DNA of 64,000 bases from Paramecium sonneborni (Eukaryota > Ciliophora > Oligohymenophorea > Peniculida > Parameciidae): positions 245,082 through 309,081 of the forward strand of contig CAJJDN010000001.1 of NCBI GenBank assembly GCA_905182985.1, in the 5' to 3' direction. Positions within the stretch are counted from its first letter, which is position 1. The number at the start of each line of letters is the position of its first letter. Under the pieces are notes generated by a model that was not told the DNA's origin, did not search any database, and saw only the letters and a program-made list of their open reading frames with translations. Made by a program: the position numbers and the translations under genes. This document shows, piece after piece, positions 1-12,967 of this stretch.

Positions 1-1
1 A

Positions 2-980
2 TCAAGACTTTCATGTGAAGCATATAAAGATTACTTTTTAAATGATTTAGAAAGATTGAAATATACTGAAAATGCTGATGATATTAAATTAAGTTATTAA
101 GCTGAAATTGCAAATCTCACTTAAAAAATAGAATCTATAACTACACTAGAAATTCCAGTTGAATATTAATAATTAAGACATCCAGATAAACTAGTTTCTT
201 AGGGTTAATTAGAAATGTTTGTTGAAGTACTTCCATTAGAAGTTTCTCGTTTAATACCTCCAGCATTATTAGTAGAAAGGTTACCTTAAGAATATGAAGT
301 TAGATTAATTGTTTGGGAAACTTTTAATATACCATTAAATCCTATTAAAAAAGCTGTTGATATCTTTGTTAGATGTGTTATGGATTCCTCAGCTACTGGT
401 ACAGGACAAGAAATTTTTAAGGAAACTGATACACATATGGGAAGTACAGATGGAAATGGAGAATTTAATTGGAGAATGAAGTTTAATTTTAAAACACCTT
501 GTTAATTTCCGAGAATGAAAATTAGTGTTCATGATTTTTCTGTTTTTGGTGCTAGTCCAATAATTGGAGAGGCAACTATAAGTTTAAAAAGGTATTATAA
601 TTTATATTATCAGAGTATTAACAGTTATGAAAACTTAAGCAATTTATGAAATGGCTCCTACTTAAATTAAATTAAGTTTAGCTAAAGAGCCAGATGTAGA
701 AAAAGGAACTGTCATGTTATAGATGACAATCTTATAAAAAAGTATGGCTGAAGCTAAACCTGTTGGCGAAGCTTAAGAAGAGCCAAATATTGATCCCTTT
801 TTAAAAAAACCCACTGAAGGTAGAGGTTTAGGAGCTTTTTTTAAAGGCATTGGAATACCATGGGGAATGATATGTAAATAAGCTTGCATGATTTTGCTAC
901 CTATGTTTATTTCAGCTTTGGTTTCTTTTATACTTTTTGTTAAACCAGGTATTTTAATGCCTCCGACACCAGGAGCTTGA
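2..980 (+). CDS. Ferlin family protein, C-terminal part (5' end outside window)
   Basis: This is the last 318 residues of a ferlin, a tail-anchored multi-C2 protein that binds Ca2+ and phospholipid and acts in vesicle fusion or membrane repair. The visible part holds the final C2 domain (about residues 60-200, with VRLIVWETFNIP, TDGNGEFNWRMKF and FPRMKISVHDF, all typical of the last ferlin C2). A linker follows, then a C-terminal transmembrane helix (about residues 285-310) ending KPGILMPPTPGA before TGA. A 22-nt GT..CAG intron at 592-613 is required; removing it gives exactly 319 codons. TAA and TAG are read as Gln throughout. The gene runs off the left edge, so the upstream C2 domains cannot be seen. 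Confidence 0.93.
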
Positions 981-1748
981 TTAATTAATTTTTTAATAAA
1001 TAAGTTTTATAATATTTATTTTATTGTAGAAGTCTTATAATTTTATTTTTTATATCTTGAATATAATTCTTCTTTTAATTATTTTTAGAAATATTTAATC
1101 TCAGTTAAATCTATTTCTTATTTAGTTTATAATTCATTCTTTTAATTATATATATTTACAAATGATATTTAAATAAAATGCTTTTCACTTAATAAATAAT
1201 TAATGAACTCTTTTTTTCTATCAATTTACTAATCATAATTTATGAATAAAAACTCCAATAATAATTATATCTTATCAATATTTTCTGGCTTGATTTCTCA
1301 TATATTTAGTTATATTTATATTTAATTATATAATTTATAAAAAATATGATTTTTCGTGATTGTATGAATATCAATATAATTAATCTTATTTATTAAATAA
1401 ATAATAGAAATGTCCAACGAATTCCAAACATAATTGTCAAATTTAATAATAAATTATAAAGTGTTTTCACAATTTTAGAATAATATTGCAAAGTTTTAAA
1501 TAGTCTGAGTAGAATTAAGTTTGACAACACTTAATATAAGAGAAATTAAATTTTTTAAGTAAAGAATTTTTAAGATAAACTTATTTTTTTTTAAAAAAGC
1601 TAGACACATTTTTAGAAAAAATTGTAGATCTAAAATTAAATTAATGCATGAAGAGCAAAGAAAATTTAAAAGTGCAGTTAAGGTGCTTAACTTATTAAAG
1701 TAATAGAAAAAGTTAGAAATTGTTATACATTTGAATTATAATAAAATT
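981..1748. other. Intergenic, AT-rich, no gene seen
   Basis: About 770 bp of very AT-rich sequence between the ferlin stop and the next start. I looked on both strands for coding stretches with plausible introns and found none. It presumably holds the ferlin 3' UTR and the next promoter. Confidence 0.5.
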
Positions 1749-2204
1749 ATGACATTAACTATATTAATATTAGTTGGGCTCATGCTGTTTTTAACTCTGA
1801 TAGGAATTATTTTGATAAAATTGTTTTGTAACAAAAAATAATAGGTGGAAATTAAAAGTCCAGAAGCTATTTAAAATAATTAACATATCAGCTTGGCGAA
1901 TTAAGATGCAATACCAGAATCTCATTAATCTTAAATACAAAAGCAATAAAATTAAGTAAAAACAGTTAAATAATCAAATATTCCAAATAGAAAAAGTAAA
2001 CAAAAAAAAGAAAAATAGTTAATTGCTGATATTGCATTTTAGTTTAATGATGATAGTGATAACGAAAATGATAAAAATTCTTCAGGAACTGATTAACAAT
2101 AGTCAGTAAATATGAGAGAATAGGGAGGGTTTAATTTCTAACAATCTGAACATAATTTAGAAGAGTTAGTAACGCCAACTTAAGTAAATAGTTAAGAAAT
2201 TTGA
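1749..2204 (+). CDS. Small single-pass membrane protein, unknown
   Basis: An uninterrupted 151-residue frame from ATG to TGA. Residues 2-27 form one strong hydrophobic segment (starting MTLTILILVGLMLFLTLIG), followed by CNKK, so the protein is probably anchored by its N-terminus. The rest is polar and rich in Gln, Asn, Lys and Ser, with no recognisable domain, and contains an acidic patch FNDDSDNEND near the middle. Many Gln are TAA/TAG. No intron is needed. I do not recognise a family; a cleaved signal peptide instead of an anchor is also possible. Confidence 0.6.
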
Positions 2205-2226
2205 GTATAATTATATATATTTTTAA

Positions 2227-2535
2227 ATGTCTACAGATTGTAAGAAATATTTTTCCCCTCCGATTAATAAAATGAAGAAGGATACATTATTGGATTCAAC
2301 ATAAGGAGATTTTATTTTACTATTTTACAAATTATAAATATTAAAAGCTTTGAAGAAATAGAAAACTAATAAACAATTTGAATAAATAAGAAAGAATTTA
2401 ATTAATTTATGGAGCTAATTAAATGATTATAAATTAAGATAAAGCTACAAGTATTAGGAATAGTTGCGAAAAAAATTGATTTATAATTTAGAGAAACTTG
2501 TTTTTGGTTAAAATATAATAAATTAGAGGAATTGA
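2227..2535 (+). CDS. Small basic protein, unknown; 3' end uncertain
   Basis: A frame of 102 residues (MSTDCKKYFSPPINKMKKDT...) rich in Lys, Gln and Asn, 22 bp downstream of the previous stop. After the TGA at 2533-2535, protein-like segments continue in other frames to about 2730, so a short intron near 2510 may extend the protein past this stop. I could not settle the 3' structure. No family is recognised. Confidence 0.4.
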
Positions 2536-2976
2536 TCATTTATAGCTGCTTTATTATAATTAATTAATATAAAATTAAATCATTTCAAACAAGATTGAAA
2601 TTTACTTGGATCCTAATCATAAATCAATTTTAATAATAAATCCTTTGATAGCTTTAATATTAATTTGAATGAGATTTATAAATTGTTGATGGTTATATAT
2701 AGATAATTGTTGGTAATGAGAATTTTTTTTATTATATAAAATAAAATAAAAAAAAATTTATAAATATATTCAGAAATAAATTAAAAGATCATACAAATAT
2801 GATTATTATATTATTAATGTTAAGAAAATTTTAATTATTCTTATGTTTATTTTATAAGTAATCCTAACTTAATAAATTAGAAAAAAATTATAGAGTAAAA
2901 TAAATTAAATATATAAAATTCATGAGATTTAGTTCACTCTGATAGACTTAATTATAATAGGTGATATTTAAATCAT
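2536..2976. other. Intergenic or unresolved 3' exons
   Basis: AT-rich. The first 200 bp contain fragments that look coding on the plus strand but are interrupted by TGA. The remainder shows nothing I can support. Confidence 0.35.
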
Positions 2977-5900
2977 TCATTCCCCACAAAATTCTGCTAA
3001 ATCCTTTGATTATTTAACTATATAATCTCCTTTTTTTCTGTTTGATTAGATTAAAGGAAACATAGCAAATCCTTCTTTCTTTTGAGTAATTTATGAATTC
3101 TCATTAAGCAAATCTAATTGGTTTGTTTCTAAATTAACTTGACAAAAGATTTAAGATTTGAAAATAACATTGTTTTAGTTTATCAAAATTTGTATTTCAA
3201 TTAAGTTTTCAAAAGATTTAATGTTGTTTATAAAACCATCATACAGACCCAATATCGGTAAAGGTTCATCAAATGAATATGCAAGTGTATTTCCAGTAAC
3301 AAATTAAAGATTTGAATCTAAAAACAAATATTTTAGTTCAACAATATTTTAAGAAACCTTATTTACACTTGCTTATTAAAATTATAATCGTTTATAAAAA
3401 AGATAATATGATTACTTGATCTTAAGAAATACAAATTTTTATTGTGTATTAACGTTTAATGCTTTACTATGTTTATTTTATGTATGGCTTATCTTTTTTT
3501 TTTGATTAACTACTTAATACCAATTTTTATTTGTTAAAATTACTCCTTCAAAGCTTTCATTTTCTTTTATTTCAACATGAAAGCCAATCAATTAATAGGA
3601 ACTTTTGAAATCAGATATTTTATATAATTGTTGAATTGGAATTTAGTGTAAAATGTCATCTGTTAATTCTTTTGCATCTTAAAAATTTATATTGTGGCTA
3701 AATATAATTTATAATAAATTACCATTCATATATAATTAAATTGCAATCAGTAAATGTAATTTATTTTCTTATTACATATATCTTAGAATATGCCCAATCC
3801 TAATATACAATTTCTTAATAATCTCTAAAATCGTCATTTTCTTATGTTTTAGGATCATAGAAAACAAATCTTTTAAATTCTACTTTTTTGGTCGAATCTA
3901 CATAACATAAGATATATTAATGATCACATTCTTTATAATGGAAAATGAAAGTATTTTTTAAATTTTCTACTAACTAAATTTTTAAAAATTTTTACATCTT
4001 AAAATAATTCCTATTAAGGTTCTGATTAAATATCCTAAATTGTTTTTAAAAAAGGATGAAAATTGACTAAAAATTATTTGCAATCTATATGAATATCATT
4101 TTTCAAAGAAAAAAATGTGGTTGTAAGAATAAAGAATTTTCTAAGATGTATTTTATTTTCACTTAAAGGGGGTTATTTTAATATTGTCTTATCCTCTATC
4201 AGTACTCTAAAATGTAACATATTTTCAATTTATTAATTAATTTGACACAATCTTATATTTCTTTAATTAGATAAAAATTATTAGTGGAATTTTAAAAACA
4301 AATGTTAAGATTGAGTGTCTTTAAAATTAATTTTTATAGTTTGAATTAAATGTTACCTTGATTTCCAAAAACATATTTTTGTTATAGAGGGATTTATATT
4401 ATTAGTGTTCAAATTNTTTCCAGTAACAAATTAAAGATTTGAATCTAAAAACAAATATTTTAGTTCAACAATATTTTAAGAAACCTTATTTACACTTGCT
4501 TATTAAAATTATAATCGTTTATAAAAAAGATAATATGATTACTTGATCTTAAGAAATACAAATTTTTATTGTGTATTAACGTTTAATGCTTTACTATGTT
4601 TATTTTATGTATGGCTTATCTTTTTTTTTTGATTAACTACTTAATACCAATTTTTATTTGTTAAAATTACTCCTTCAAAGCTTTCATTTTCTTTTATTTC
4701 AACATGAAAGCCAATCAATTAATAGGAACTTTTGAAATCAGATATTTTATATAATTGTTGAATTGGAATTTAGTGTAAAATGTCATCTGTTAATTCTTTT
4801 GCATCTTAAAAATTTATATTGTGGCTAAATATAATTTATAATAAATTACCATTCATATATAATTAAATTGCAATCAGTAAATGTAATTTATTTTCTTATT
4901 ACATATATCTTAGAATATGCCCAATCCTAATATACAATTTCTTAATAATCTCTAAAATCGTCATTTTCTTATGTTTTAGGATCATAGAAAACAAATCTTT
5001 TAAATTCTACTTTTTTGGTCGAATCTACATAACATAAGATATATTAATGATCACATTCTTTATAATGGAAAATGAAAGTATTTTTTAAATTTTCTACTAA
5101 CTAAATTTTTAAAAATTTTTACATCTTAAAATAATTCCTATTAAGGTTCTGATTAAATATCCTAAATTGTTTTTAAAAAAGGATGAAAATTGACTAAAAA
5201 TTATTTGCAATCTATATGAATATCATTTTTCAAAGAAAAAAATGTGGTTGTAAGAATAAAGAATTTTCTAAGATGTATTTTATTTTCACTTAAAGGGGGT
5301 TATTTTAATATTGTCTTATCCTCTATCAGTACTCTAAAATGTAACATATTTTCAATTTATTAATTAATTTGACACAATCTTATATTTCTTTAATTAGATA
5401 AAAATTATTAGTGGAATTTTAAAAACAAATGTTAAGATTGAGTGTCTTTAAAATTAATTTTTATAGTTTGAATTAAATGTTACCTTGATTTCCAAAAACA
5501 TATTTTTGTTATAGAGGGATTTATATTATTAGTGTTCAAATTTCCATTTTTTTCAAAATATAGAACAAATGCATCATTCATTCTAATTAACAATGCGTTT
5601 GGGCATTCTTTGTAAAATTTATCAATTTTTGATTTCTCCACTATTTTAGTATAATAAACTTTTAATTTAAATGCAATAACTACTTCCTATATAATGCATC
5701 CATAATTGCAATTATCATCAAAAAATGTCCCTCCTATACAAACATAAGTATTCTTATCCTAATTACTAAAACCATCGATTCTATTTTTTGTGACCGAAAA
5801 TTATTTTCTTCTACTAATTAATTTAATTATTTATTTGTAATCATAATAAGAACCATCATCTATTCTTTTATTATAATTTTAAAATTAAACAATTTCCCAT

Positions 5901-7644
5901 TCAGGCTAATAATTTTATATTTCCAGAAATTAAATTTCACTTCTGAATTCTTCATTTTCAGTGAAACCAAAAAAATATATTAAAGCATTTTATTCAGCAT
6001 CGAAAAAATATACACCATTAAAATATTTAGGTAATGAAAATTGCTTCCTTTTAACTATTTAGAGTTTTTAATTATTTTATTGTCTAGAATTTTTAATTTA
6101 TTCTATTTTTTTTTCACAGAAATAAATTACTTAAATTCTATTGGTCTCAATCAATATTAAAAATCCATCATATTCTTCATTTTGATTTTAGCTGTATTCT
6201 ACAAAATATTAATTTTAATCCATGTCAAAATCTTATTCTAAATCTAAAAATGCTAAACTTCCATCCTTATCAATCAGCGGAAATTCTCTATGTAGATTTT
6301 ATCTAGATTATTTTTCAATAACTCTTGGTTTTTGAATTTAAAGCGCCGTTAATTATCTTTAATAAAATTCTTTTTTTTATTTCATGTTTTTTTCAACAAA
6401 ATAAGGGTATAATTTTTCATAATATTCTATTATTCTATCTTAATTTAATTTTTTTTTTGGCAAATTTTTTAGACATCCCAAAAAACAATAATTTGTGCAT
6501 TCAATATACTTTTAAATTGCCTTACTTTAATTAGATATAATATCTGGATCAATTTTTGGTATTATTATTAATTTTCCTTAAGTAATTTTATGAAATGATT
6601 TAACTAAATCATAAAACACATATGGATCTATAATTAAATTGCTGGAAATTTCAAAAAAAAAAATTATTATACGCGGCTAAAATTCTTTTAATTTTTCCTT
6701 TACAAAATACTTTAAAGCTACTTTTATTGATTCTAATGAATTCTCAATAGGAATATTGTAACTAATATCACTTGTATTGTGACTTTATTATGTTTCTATT
6801 TTTTTTTCATTAAGGTAAAAGGTTAAAAATTATAGATTGTCTTTCTTCAAAGGTTCAAAATCCAATCTATTTTTTTGAATAGAGATTAAACTTATTTTAT
6901 AAGCATCACTCTTTACTTTATATCTATATGTACTACCCTAGGTTTATTAGCAATAAGTCTCCATTTCTCTTTAATTTGCTTTCTGCAAAAATTAAATAGA
7001 TTACTGAATTGAGAAATCGATCCCTTAATTCAAAAAAAAAAAAAAAAAAGTTTCTTCTCCATCCAGAATCTAGTGTATTTAATATATGATACCTAATCTA
7101 ATTAATTTTATAGACTAATAGCAATTTTTATAAAACTATCATCTGAATAATTTTCTGGAGATTGCTCTAATTCAATTGCAATTTTCGGATAATTCTCAAT
7201 TAATGGTTCATAATATTTATCTTAATCTAGTATTTCTTGGCTTTTATTGGTTATTTTGAGTTTAAACCTGAATTATTCATTTTGATCTTTCATTGAATTA
7301 TAATCTCTTATGAAATTGATTAATTTTTTATATGCGATAGCTTCAATACTTGAGTCTCCTTGGCTTATCTCATTAAATTATTTATATAAGGTAATTTCGA
7401 GTAATTAGCTTAACTCATTCTTCAATTAATATTTACACTTTGGGATGCTTTAACATTTTGTTTGTTTTGGATCTGTAGAAAGTTGGCAATTACAATTTAG
7501 TAAAACTTTCTATAATAATTTCAAATTAAACATTTATACATTTGGAATCTAATCGATTGTTATTCTATTTTAGTTTTATTCTTTTTTTTTATTGTTTAAC
7601 TTATGCTCTGAACAAAAAGAGGATTCAATTTCTTGTTAACACAT
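2977..7644 (-). CDS. Large unrecognised protein, split by a probable assembly duplication
   Basis: One long minus-strand gene from an ATG at 7644 to TGA at 2977-2979. The N-terminus has a Cys/His cluster (CSEHK near residue 10, then CNCQ and CKYQ near residues 50-75) that might bind zinc. The body is a long globular-looking sequence with no domain I can name. Introns needed to keep frame include 7070-7092 (23 nt) and further 22-25 nt introns in the C-terminal third. A homopolymer of 18 A (7032-7049) is coding and in frame (Phe run). The assembled gene contains the same 1126-bp block twice (3290-4415 and 4417-5542) around a single N; continuity is sensible only if one copy is removed. Frame joins near 3380-3500 remain uncertain. 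A ubiquitin-protease-like fold crossed my mind but no catalytic boxes are visible. Confidence 0.7.
3290..5542. repeat. Direct duplication of 1126 bp around a single N (probable assembly artefact)
   Basis: Positions 3290-4415 reappear as 4417-5542, separated by one N at 4416. By eye I find no difference between copies. Both lie inside one coding frame, and the flanks continue correctly if one copy plus the N is dropped. This is the pattern left when two overlapping contig ends are placed side by side instead of merged. Confidence 0.85.
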
Positions 7645-8700
7645 AGAAGAAATTAATTAAAAAAAATAATGAAATCTTTGAGACAAGGAATATATATTTG
7701 GTGGTTATAAATCTCTCTATTACAGAAAGTCTATCTGGGATAATAAGGTTCAACAAAAAAAGAATACTATATAAAGATACTATGATATCATATTTATTTC
7801 ATTTTTACGATTTTTATTAGGACACATCACAAAAAAGAAAGGAAAGAAGTATCATTATTTCTTATATTATATAAATGAAATAAAAGCTATTCTTCTTACT
7901 TATTTTTAATATAGAATAATAAAGATTAATTGTTCAAGAACTAAGTATAAATTTTGTAGATTGATCTTTAATTAAAAGCTATTATGATAAGAAAATAGAT
8001 TGTAACAGGATTTAAATTCAAATATTTTTTAAGACTTGGAATAGATATTTAAATAATATCGAAGATATTGATGTTATATTCTAATTGTAACTAAATTTTA
8101 ATTCTTTCTATCAGTCGATTTCAAGATAAATTAATAGGATTTATTATATTAAAATTAAAATGATGAAAATTATCAAATTAAATAAATAATTATGTTTATC
8201 AAATCTAAAATTACTAAAAATCTTCAATAAAATTAATATTCAAATATTTATATATGATTTTTGAATTGATAGTCAGAATCTATTTCAATATTTAAATATT
8301 TAAAATATGTTATAGATATAAAATAAAACATGATTTGAATATAAGATCAAAATTTAAAATTGTAGAGGTGGAAAATTATCATACCTAAGGAGTTACTTTT
8401 ATTTTAATTAATTCTTTTTCCTTAAACAAAAATTATGAATTTTCTCAATTAAACATATATTTAAGGAAAATAAAATAAATATTATATTAGCCTTAGGGTA
8501 TTTTAATTTCGAGATTAGTATGAAATAACAATACTTTTTTTTTCTTAAAACTCTTAAAAACTTTAAATTAATAAACTAGATAGTAAAAACTCTAAAAAGT
8601 TTTTGATTTAACCTTAATAAGAGAATATTTTTTAAATAAGTAGAAAATAACAATTAGATAAAAATAATTTATTAATATATTGTATATTTATGCATTTATA
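7645..8700. other. Intergenic, AT-rich, no gene seen
   Basis: About 1.05 kb between the start of the large minus-strand gene and the stop of the DRC5 gene. Open stretches occur on both strands but none has convincing composition or intron structure. Confidence 0.5.
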
Positions 8701-10239
8701 TCATTAGGGGGAGATTACTTCTTCTACTTATTTAGTTTTTGTTTTTTCTAGCTTTTCTTTTTCTAAGATATTGGATAAAATTACTTAATTTATTTTAGGC
8801 TTACTGCTATTCGAATTCTTCCTTTGAAATAAATGGGATTTTTTTCTATTTTAATCTGCTTTGAACAATTATATCTTATAATTCCTTTTCAGCATTAACT
8901 TAATTAAATAAGATATTTTACTTCTTTTAAATTTAGAATGAGAAATATCAAAATGAATCAAACTAGTATTTTTGGTTAAACCAGTTTTAAGTTTTTCATA
9001 AATATTTTTATCTTTATTATCATTATTTTCACTAAAATTATTATTGCTAATATTTAAGGATTAAAGAGTGCATGATGAATCTGATAAATATACTTCTAAC
9101 ATTTCAGCAGTTAAACTGCCTAATTAATTAGCAGATAAATTTAAATGCTGGATACTCTTGTTTTAACTAAGTTTGCTAAAGAAATTGGCTCCAGCAATAT
9201 CATTAAAAGAATTTAATGATAAATTTAAATGTTCAAGAGATTTATTGAACAGAAGAGCATATGCTAAATTTTTAGATCCAACTAATCCTATAGCATTATT
9301 AGATAGATCTAATTTGAGGAGGATTTCTGATCTCATTAAATATTTTGCAATTCTTATAACCCTTAGAGATAATTTATAACAAAAAATACCCTTAATCTCC
9401 AATTTTATTATGAGAGAGGTTTAATTCAATTATTGAAATGTCAAGATTAATTCCTGTCATTAACAATCTCAAAAGATCATCATCAATTAAATTAGATGGT
9501 AAAGATAAGGATTACTTATATAAATAATAAAATAGATACAAGATTTCTACAATGTTTAGAAATTGCTTCTCCTAATTCAGCTGCTTGACTTAATTTCATT
9601 CCTAAGATTTCTTTTCTTGTTTAATCAATTCCAGTTGTCTAAATTGTAGATATTTATATAAATTTACTTTAACTCCATATATAACTGTCAAATTCTATAA
9701 ACATGGTAAATATTAACATAAAAATCCTATGTCAATATTGCATTAAGTTTAAGAGATATTGAGTGAATACACCCAATTATTCACTGCTTTTAATATTGCT
9801 TATAATTCATCTTTTTCTTATTAGGTTTCTAAACTCTATTTTTCAATTCAATTTTTACTTTTATAGTTTTTATATATTCCTCTAAGAAATTTTCCATGTA
9901 AGCTATCTTATAACTGTAACTATGTTTGCATATATTTATTGTTCTATGAGTACCTTTCCATTTTGTTTCACATGCTTATTTCCAATAATTTTCATCTTCT
10001 ATACTATTGTAAGTTATTGTTACAGGTAAAGTTTTAGGTGCTTTAGATATAATCTAATAATTATTCAAATTGAATACTTAATATTTTATTTTTTCTGGGA
10101 TCCCAGGCAATTATGAATAGAGATCAAAATTTAGGGCCACTTACTCTATAGCTAAATCTAAAAGAGTGGGAAATTCAATCTTTCCTGTCTATTAAGGTTT
10201 ATTTTATGCCTTTGCTAAGAATATTTATTTGGCTAACAT
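8701..10239 (-). CDS. Dynein regulatory complex subunit 5 (DRC5/TCTE1-like), leucine-rich repeats
   Basis: Encodes 477 residues after removing four introns (9836-9858, 9639-9667, 9515-9539, 9362-9389; 23, 29, 25 and 28 nt), giving exactly 478 codons. The N-terminal half has a TCTE1-like region, including YWKQACETKWKGTH near residue 105. The C-terminal half carries LRRs in the TCTE1 register: YGVKTTGIDQTRKEILGMKL, SLSLPSNLIDDDLLRLL, ELNLSHNKIGDQGVIRIAKY, KLDLSNNAIG, HLNLSLNSF and HLNLSANQLGSL. The length matches TCTE1 (about 500). In cilia, TCTE1 is a subunit of the nexin-dynein regulatory complex that ties outer doublets and controls dynein. Two of the introns end in AAG rather than TAG. The assignment rests on family knowledge plus motif order. 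Confidence 0.88.
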
Positions 10240-10262
10240 TATATATATAATATATATTATAA

Positions 10263-12578
10263 TCAGCAATAATATGAAAATTATTAACTATCATATTTCA
10301 TTCCTTCAGATAATTTTATTAGTAGTTCTTTTAATTTACTTTTGAATACAGGTTTAAGAATAGAACAAAAGATGCCTGATTATTCACATCTTTCTATATA
10401 ATTCTAATCTGATGCATCACCTGAACAAGCAATTAAAATTATACGGGGATCAATTTAAATTAATTTCTTTGCTAATTCAAATCCGTCCATTACTGGCATA
10501 TTAATATCTAAGAAAATTAATTGATAAGATAACCCTTCTTTTTATCTATCAACAAATTTTTATAAACAAGTCATTCCATTCATTGCTGAATCAGAACTTA
10601 TATTCATCTATTCCAATAAATATTATAAAACCATAATATTCACTTCATCATCATCTACAATTAAAATTGGAGGTTTTTAATATGTATTCTCATACCAAAT
10701 CTAAATTAGAGCTTCTATTTTTTTTGCTTATAATGACTACTTTCTACCCAAACACTTTTCATCACTTTTTACCTTTATTTTTGTTTAATTATTTACAGAA
10801 TTAGTCATTATATTTATCGTTTTTTAAGATCTTCTTAATATAATCTTTTTACTACTCTCTACTTAAGGTAAAGCTATTGACATAGCAGGAGATTTTTAAG
10901 AATTAATTCCTGGGAAAAAATGAACATCAAAAGTAGGTAATCCATTTTAATGATTTATTAACAATTATGATTCAGAAATATCTTCAGCTGATGGTTATTT
11001 GTTTTCTATTTCAAAATAAAATTTTGAACCTATTCCCAATTCAGATTGAACTTGAATACCATTATTTGATAATAATTTAGCTAATTCATTACTTATCATC
11101 AATCCTAATCCTATTCCGAAAGGATTCAAACTCTAATTTTCATCATCCTCTATTTTAGAATACTCCTAAAATAGATATTACAAATTTTCTGGTTTTATCC
11201 CATAACCAGTATCTTAAATACAAATTTTAATAAAATTTTTTCTTTAAGCACTTTCTGAACAATCAATATAAACTTTGCCATTTGGTTTTGTATATTTTAT
11301 TGCATTACTTAACAAATTCATTATTATTTATCTTATTCGAAATTTATCAGAGCTAACCCAAGCTGGTAATTTAGAATCATAATTAAATGTGATCATTATA
11401 TCTTTCTTATCTTTTAATGAATCAAATATTGAAATTGTTTTTTTTATTAGTTTTTCAAGGTTAAACTTACGATAAACTAACTTTAACTTTTTGTTTTCAA
11501 CTTAGGCTGAATCTAATATATCATTTATTAAATTTAATAATAAATGACACGAATTTAAAGAAGGTTTTAGATATTTTATAACTAAATTTTCATCTATGCA
11601 ATCTTTTAAACACATCTACATATTAATTATTGCATTTAAAGGATTTCTCATATCATGAGATACTTTTCGAACAGTCTTTATCATAAAATTAATTTAATTG
11701 GTTGACTATGTTGAACTAAATTTTTTTCTTTTTGATATCATAATAATAGAGTTATAATGATCTAAAATAATGTTCTCAATTTAGATATTATAATTTTATT
11801 AATTGTTTAACTAATAACAAAGCTTTTTTGATAAAGAAACTTTACTTTTTTTTAGATGAAAAAGTATTTCTTTAAGTGATAATGTTTGTTTTGCATCTTC
11901 TTCATAATTGGAAGCAATATCTCTGATTAAATTGGTAGTATTATCTCTTGGAGTAATTATTCTTGTCTAGTTATAGAAATCTTATACACCTAATAATTAT
12001 TCTTCTTTTAATTAATTAAAGATCTATTATCTGAAAATTGGATTGAAATTATGATCTAACAAACAAAATTCATCATGTTATATATGTTTAAGAATGTTTT
12101 CAAGCTAAATTATTTTATTATGACTTTCAAATCTAAAAATTTAACTTATCAAAATATAATTAAATAAAGTTCTTATCACTCCAACAATAATGAAATCTTT
12201 TTTGCTAAATGCTACACAAAATATTTAAGTAATAAAAAATATAGATGAAACTAATTTAACATGTTAGACATCCTACTTGAGTATGCAAATTAACTAAATG
12301 CCCGCAAATATCAACCAATTTTACTCCAGTAAATAGTGAACGATTATCTGAGCTACTCCTTTAAATGCATTAAAAAGTATATTTATTAATTTATTTTTGC
12401 CCTATAAAAAATGTTCTGAAATTAAAACGATTGCATGAAAGCAAGTTAATGATAAGGCTAGAATCAAATAATAATAGTTTGAAATCAAATAGGATTGTAT
12501 GTGAATAAGTAGGCTATCAGCAACAAGCATTATCTAAAGTATTTTAGCACTTCCTATTGTTTTAATACATGAATTCAT
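10263..12578 (-). CDS. Hybrid sensor histidine kinase with C-terminal receiver domain
   Basis: An intronless 771-residue frame. Residues 1-150 contain several hydrophobic helices (membrane sensor region). The phospho-acceptor H-box is VSHDMRNPLNAI (His near residue 305), followed by the N-box IIMNLLSNAIKYT, the G1 box DTGYGI and the G2 box GIGLGLMIS. A receiver domain closes the protein (about 640-765), with the acidic pocket VDDDEVN, the phospho-acceptor Asp in FLDINMPVMDG, the conserved Ser in IACSGD and the Lys in LKPV. All catalytic residues are present, so it should autophosphorylate on His and pass phosphate to its own Asp, then probably to a separate phosphotransfer protein. No Ca2+ or PAS domain is evident. 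It sits 23 bp upstream of DRC5, a spacing typical of this window. Confidence 0.95.
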
Positions 12579-12967
12579 TTAATTATTATATAAAAAACAC
12601 ATTTAATTGAAATATTGTATCAAAAGAGAATATGACATTTCTTAATGAAAAGTTATGAAGAAGATAACGAATTGAAATGTATATTCTGGAAATTGTTATG
12701 ATTCCCTCAAATGGTTTTTTGAGATTTAAGTCAATTATTTATGAATAATTGAATTTTAGTTTTTAATAGTGATTATATATATATAATATGTAATATATAC
12801 ATTTAAAATTTTATGGAATCAAAATTAATAGTGTATTGCTTTAAAAATAAGTAATTAGTTACTTATTAAATATAAAACTAATATTGTTATTGTTAAAACA
12901 GAATTAAGGATGCATTTTCAATGAAGATAAATAATATATTTTTTTTAATTTTATGAAGAGGAACAAC
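12579..12967. other. Intergenic between histidine kinase and SKP1
   Basis: About 390 bp, AT-rich, with a short TA-repeat stretch near 12775-12800. No gene seen. Confidence 0.5.

Noticed and set aside
2977..7644. Ubiquitin-specific protease assignment for the large minus-strand gene
   Set aside because: A few segments look USP-like but neither the Cys box nor the His box can be found.
9173..9379. Plus-strand frame of 68 codons opposite the LRR region
   Set aside because: It is the antisense shadow of the DRC5 leucine-rich repeats and crosses one of its introns.
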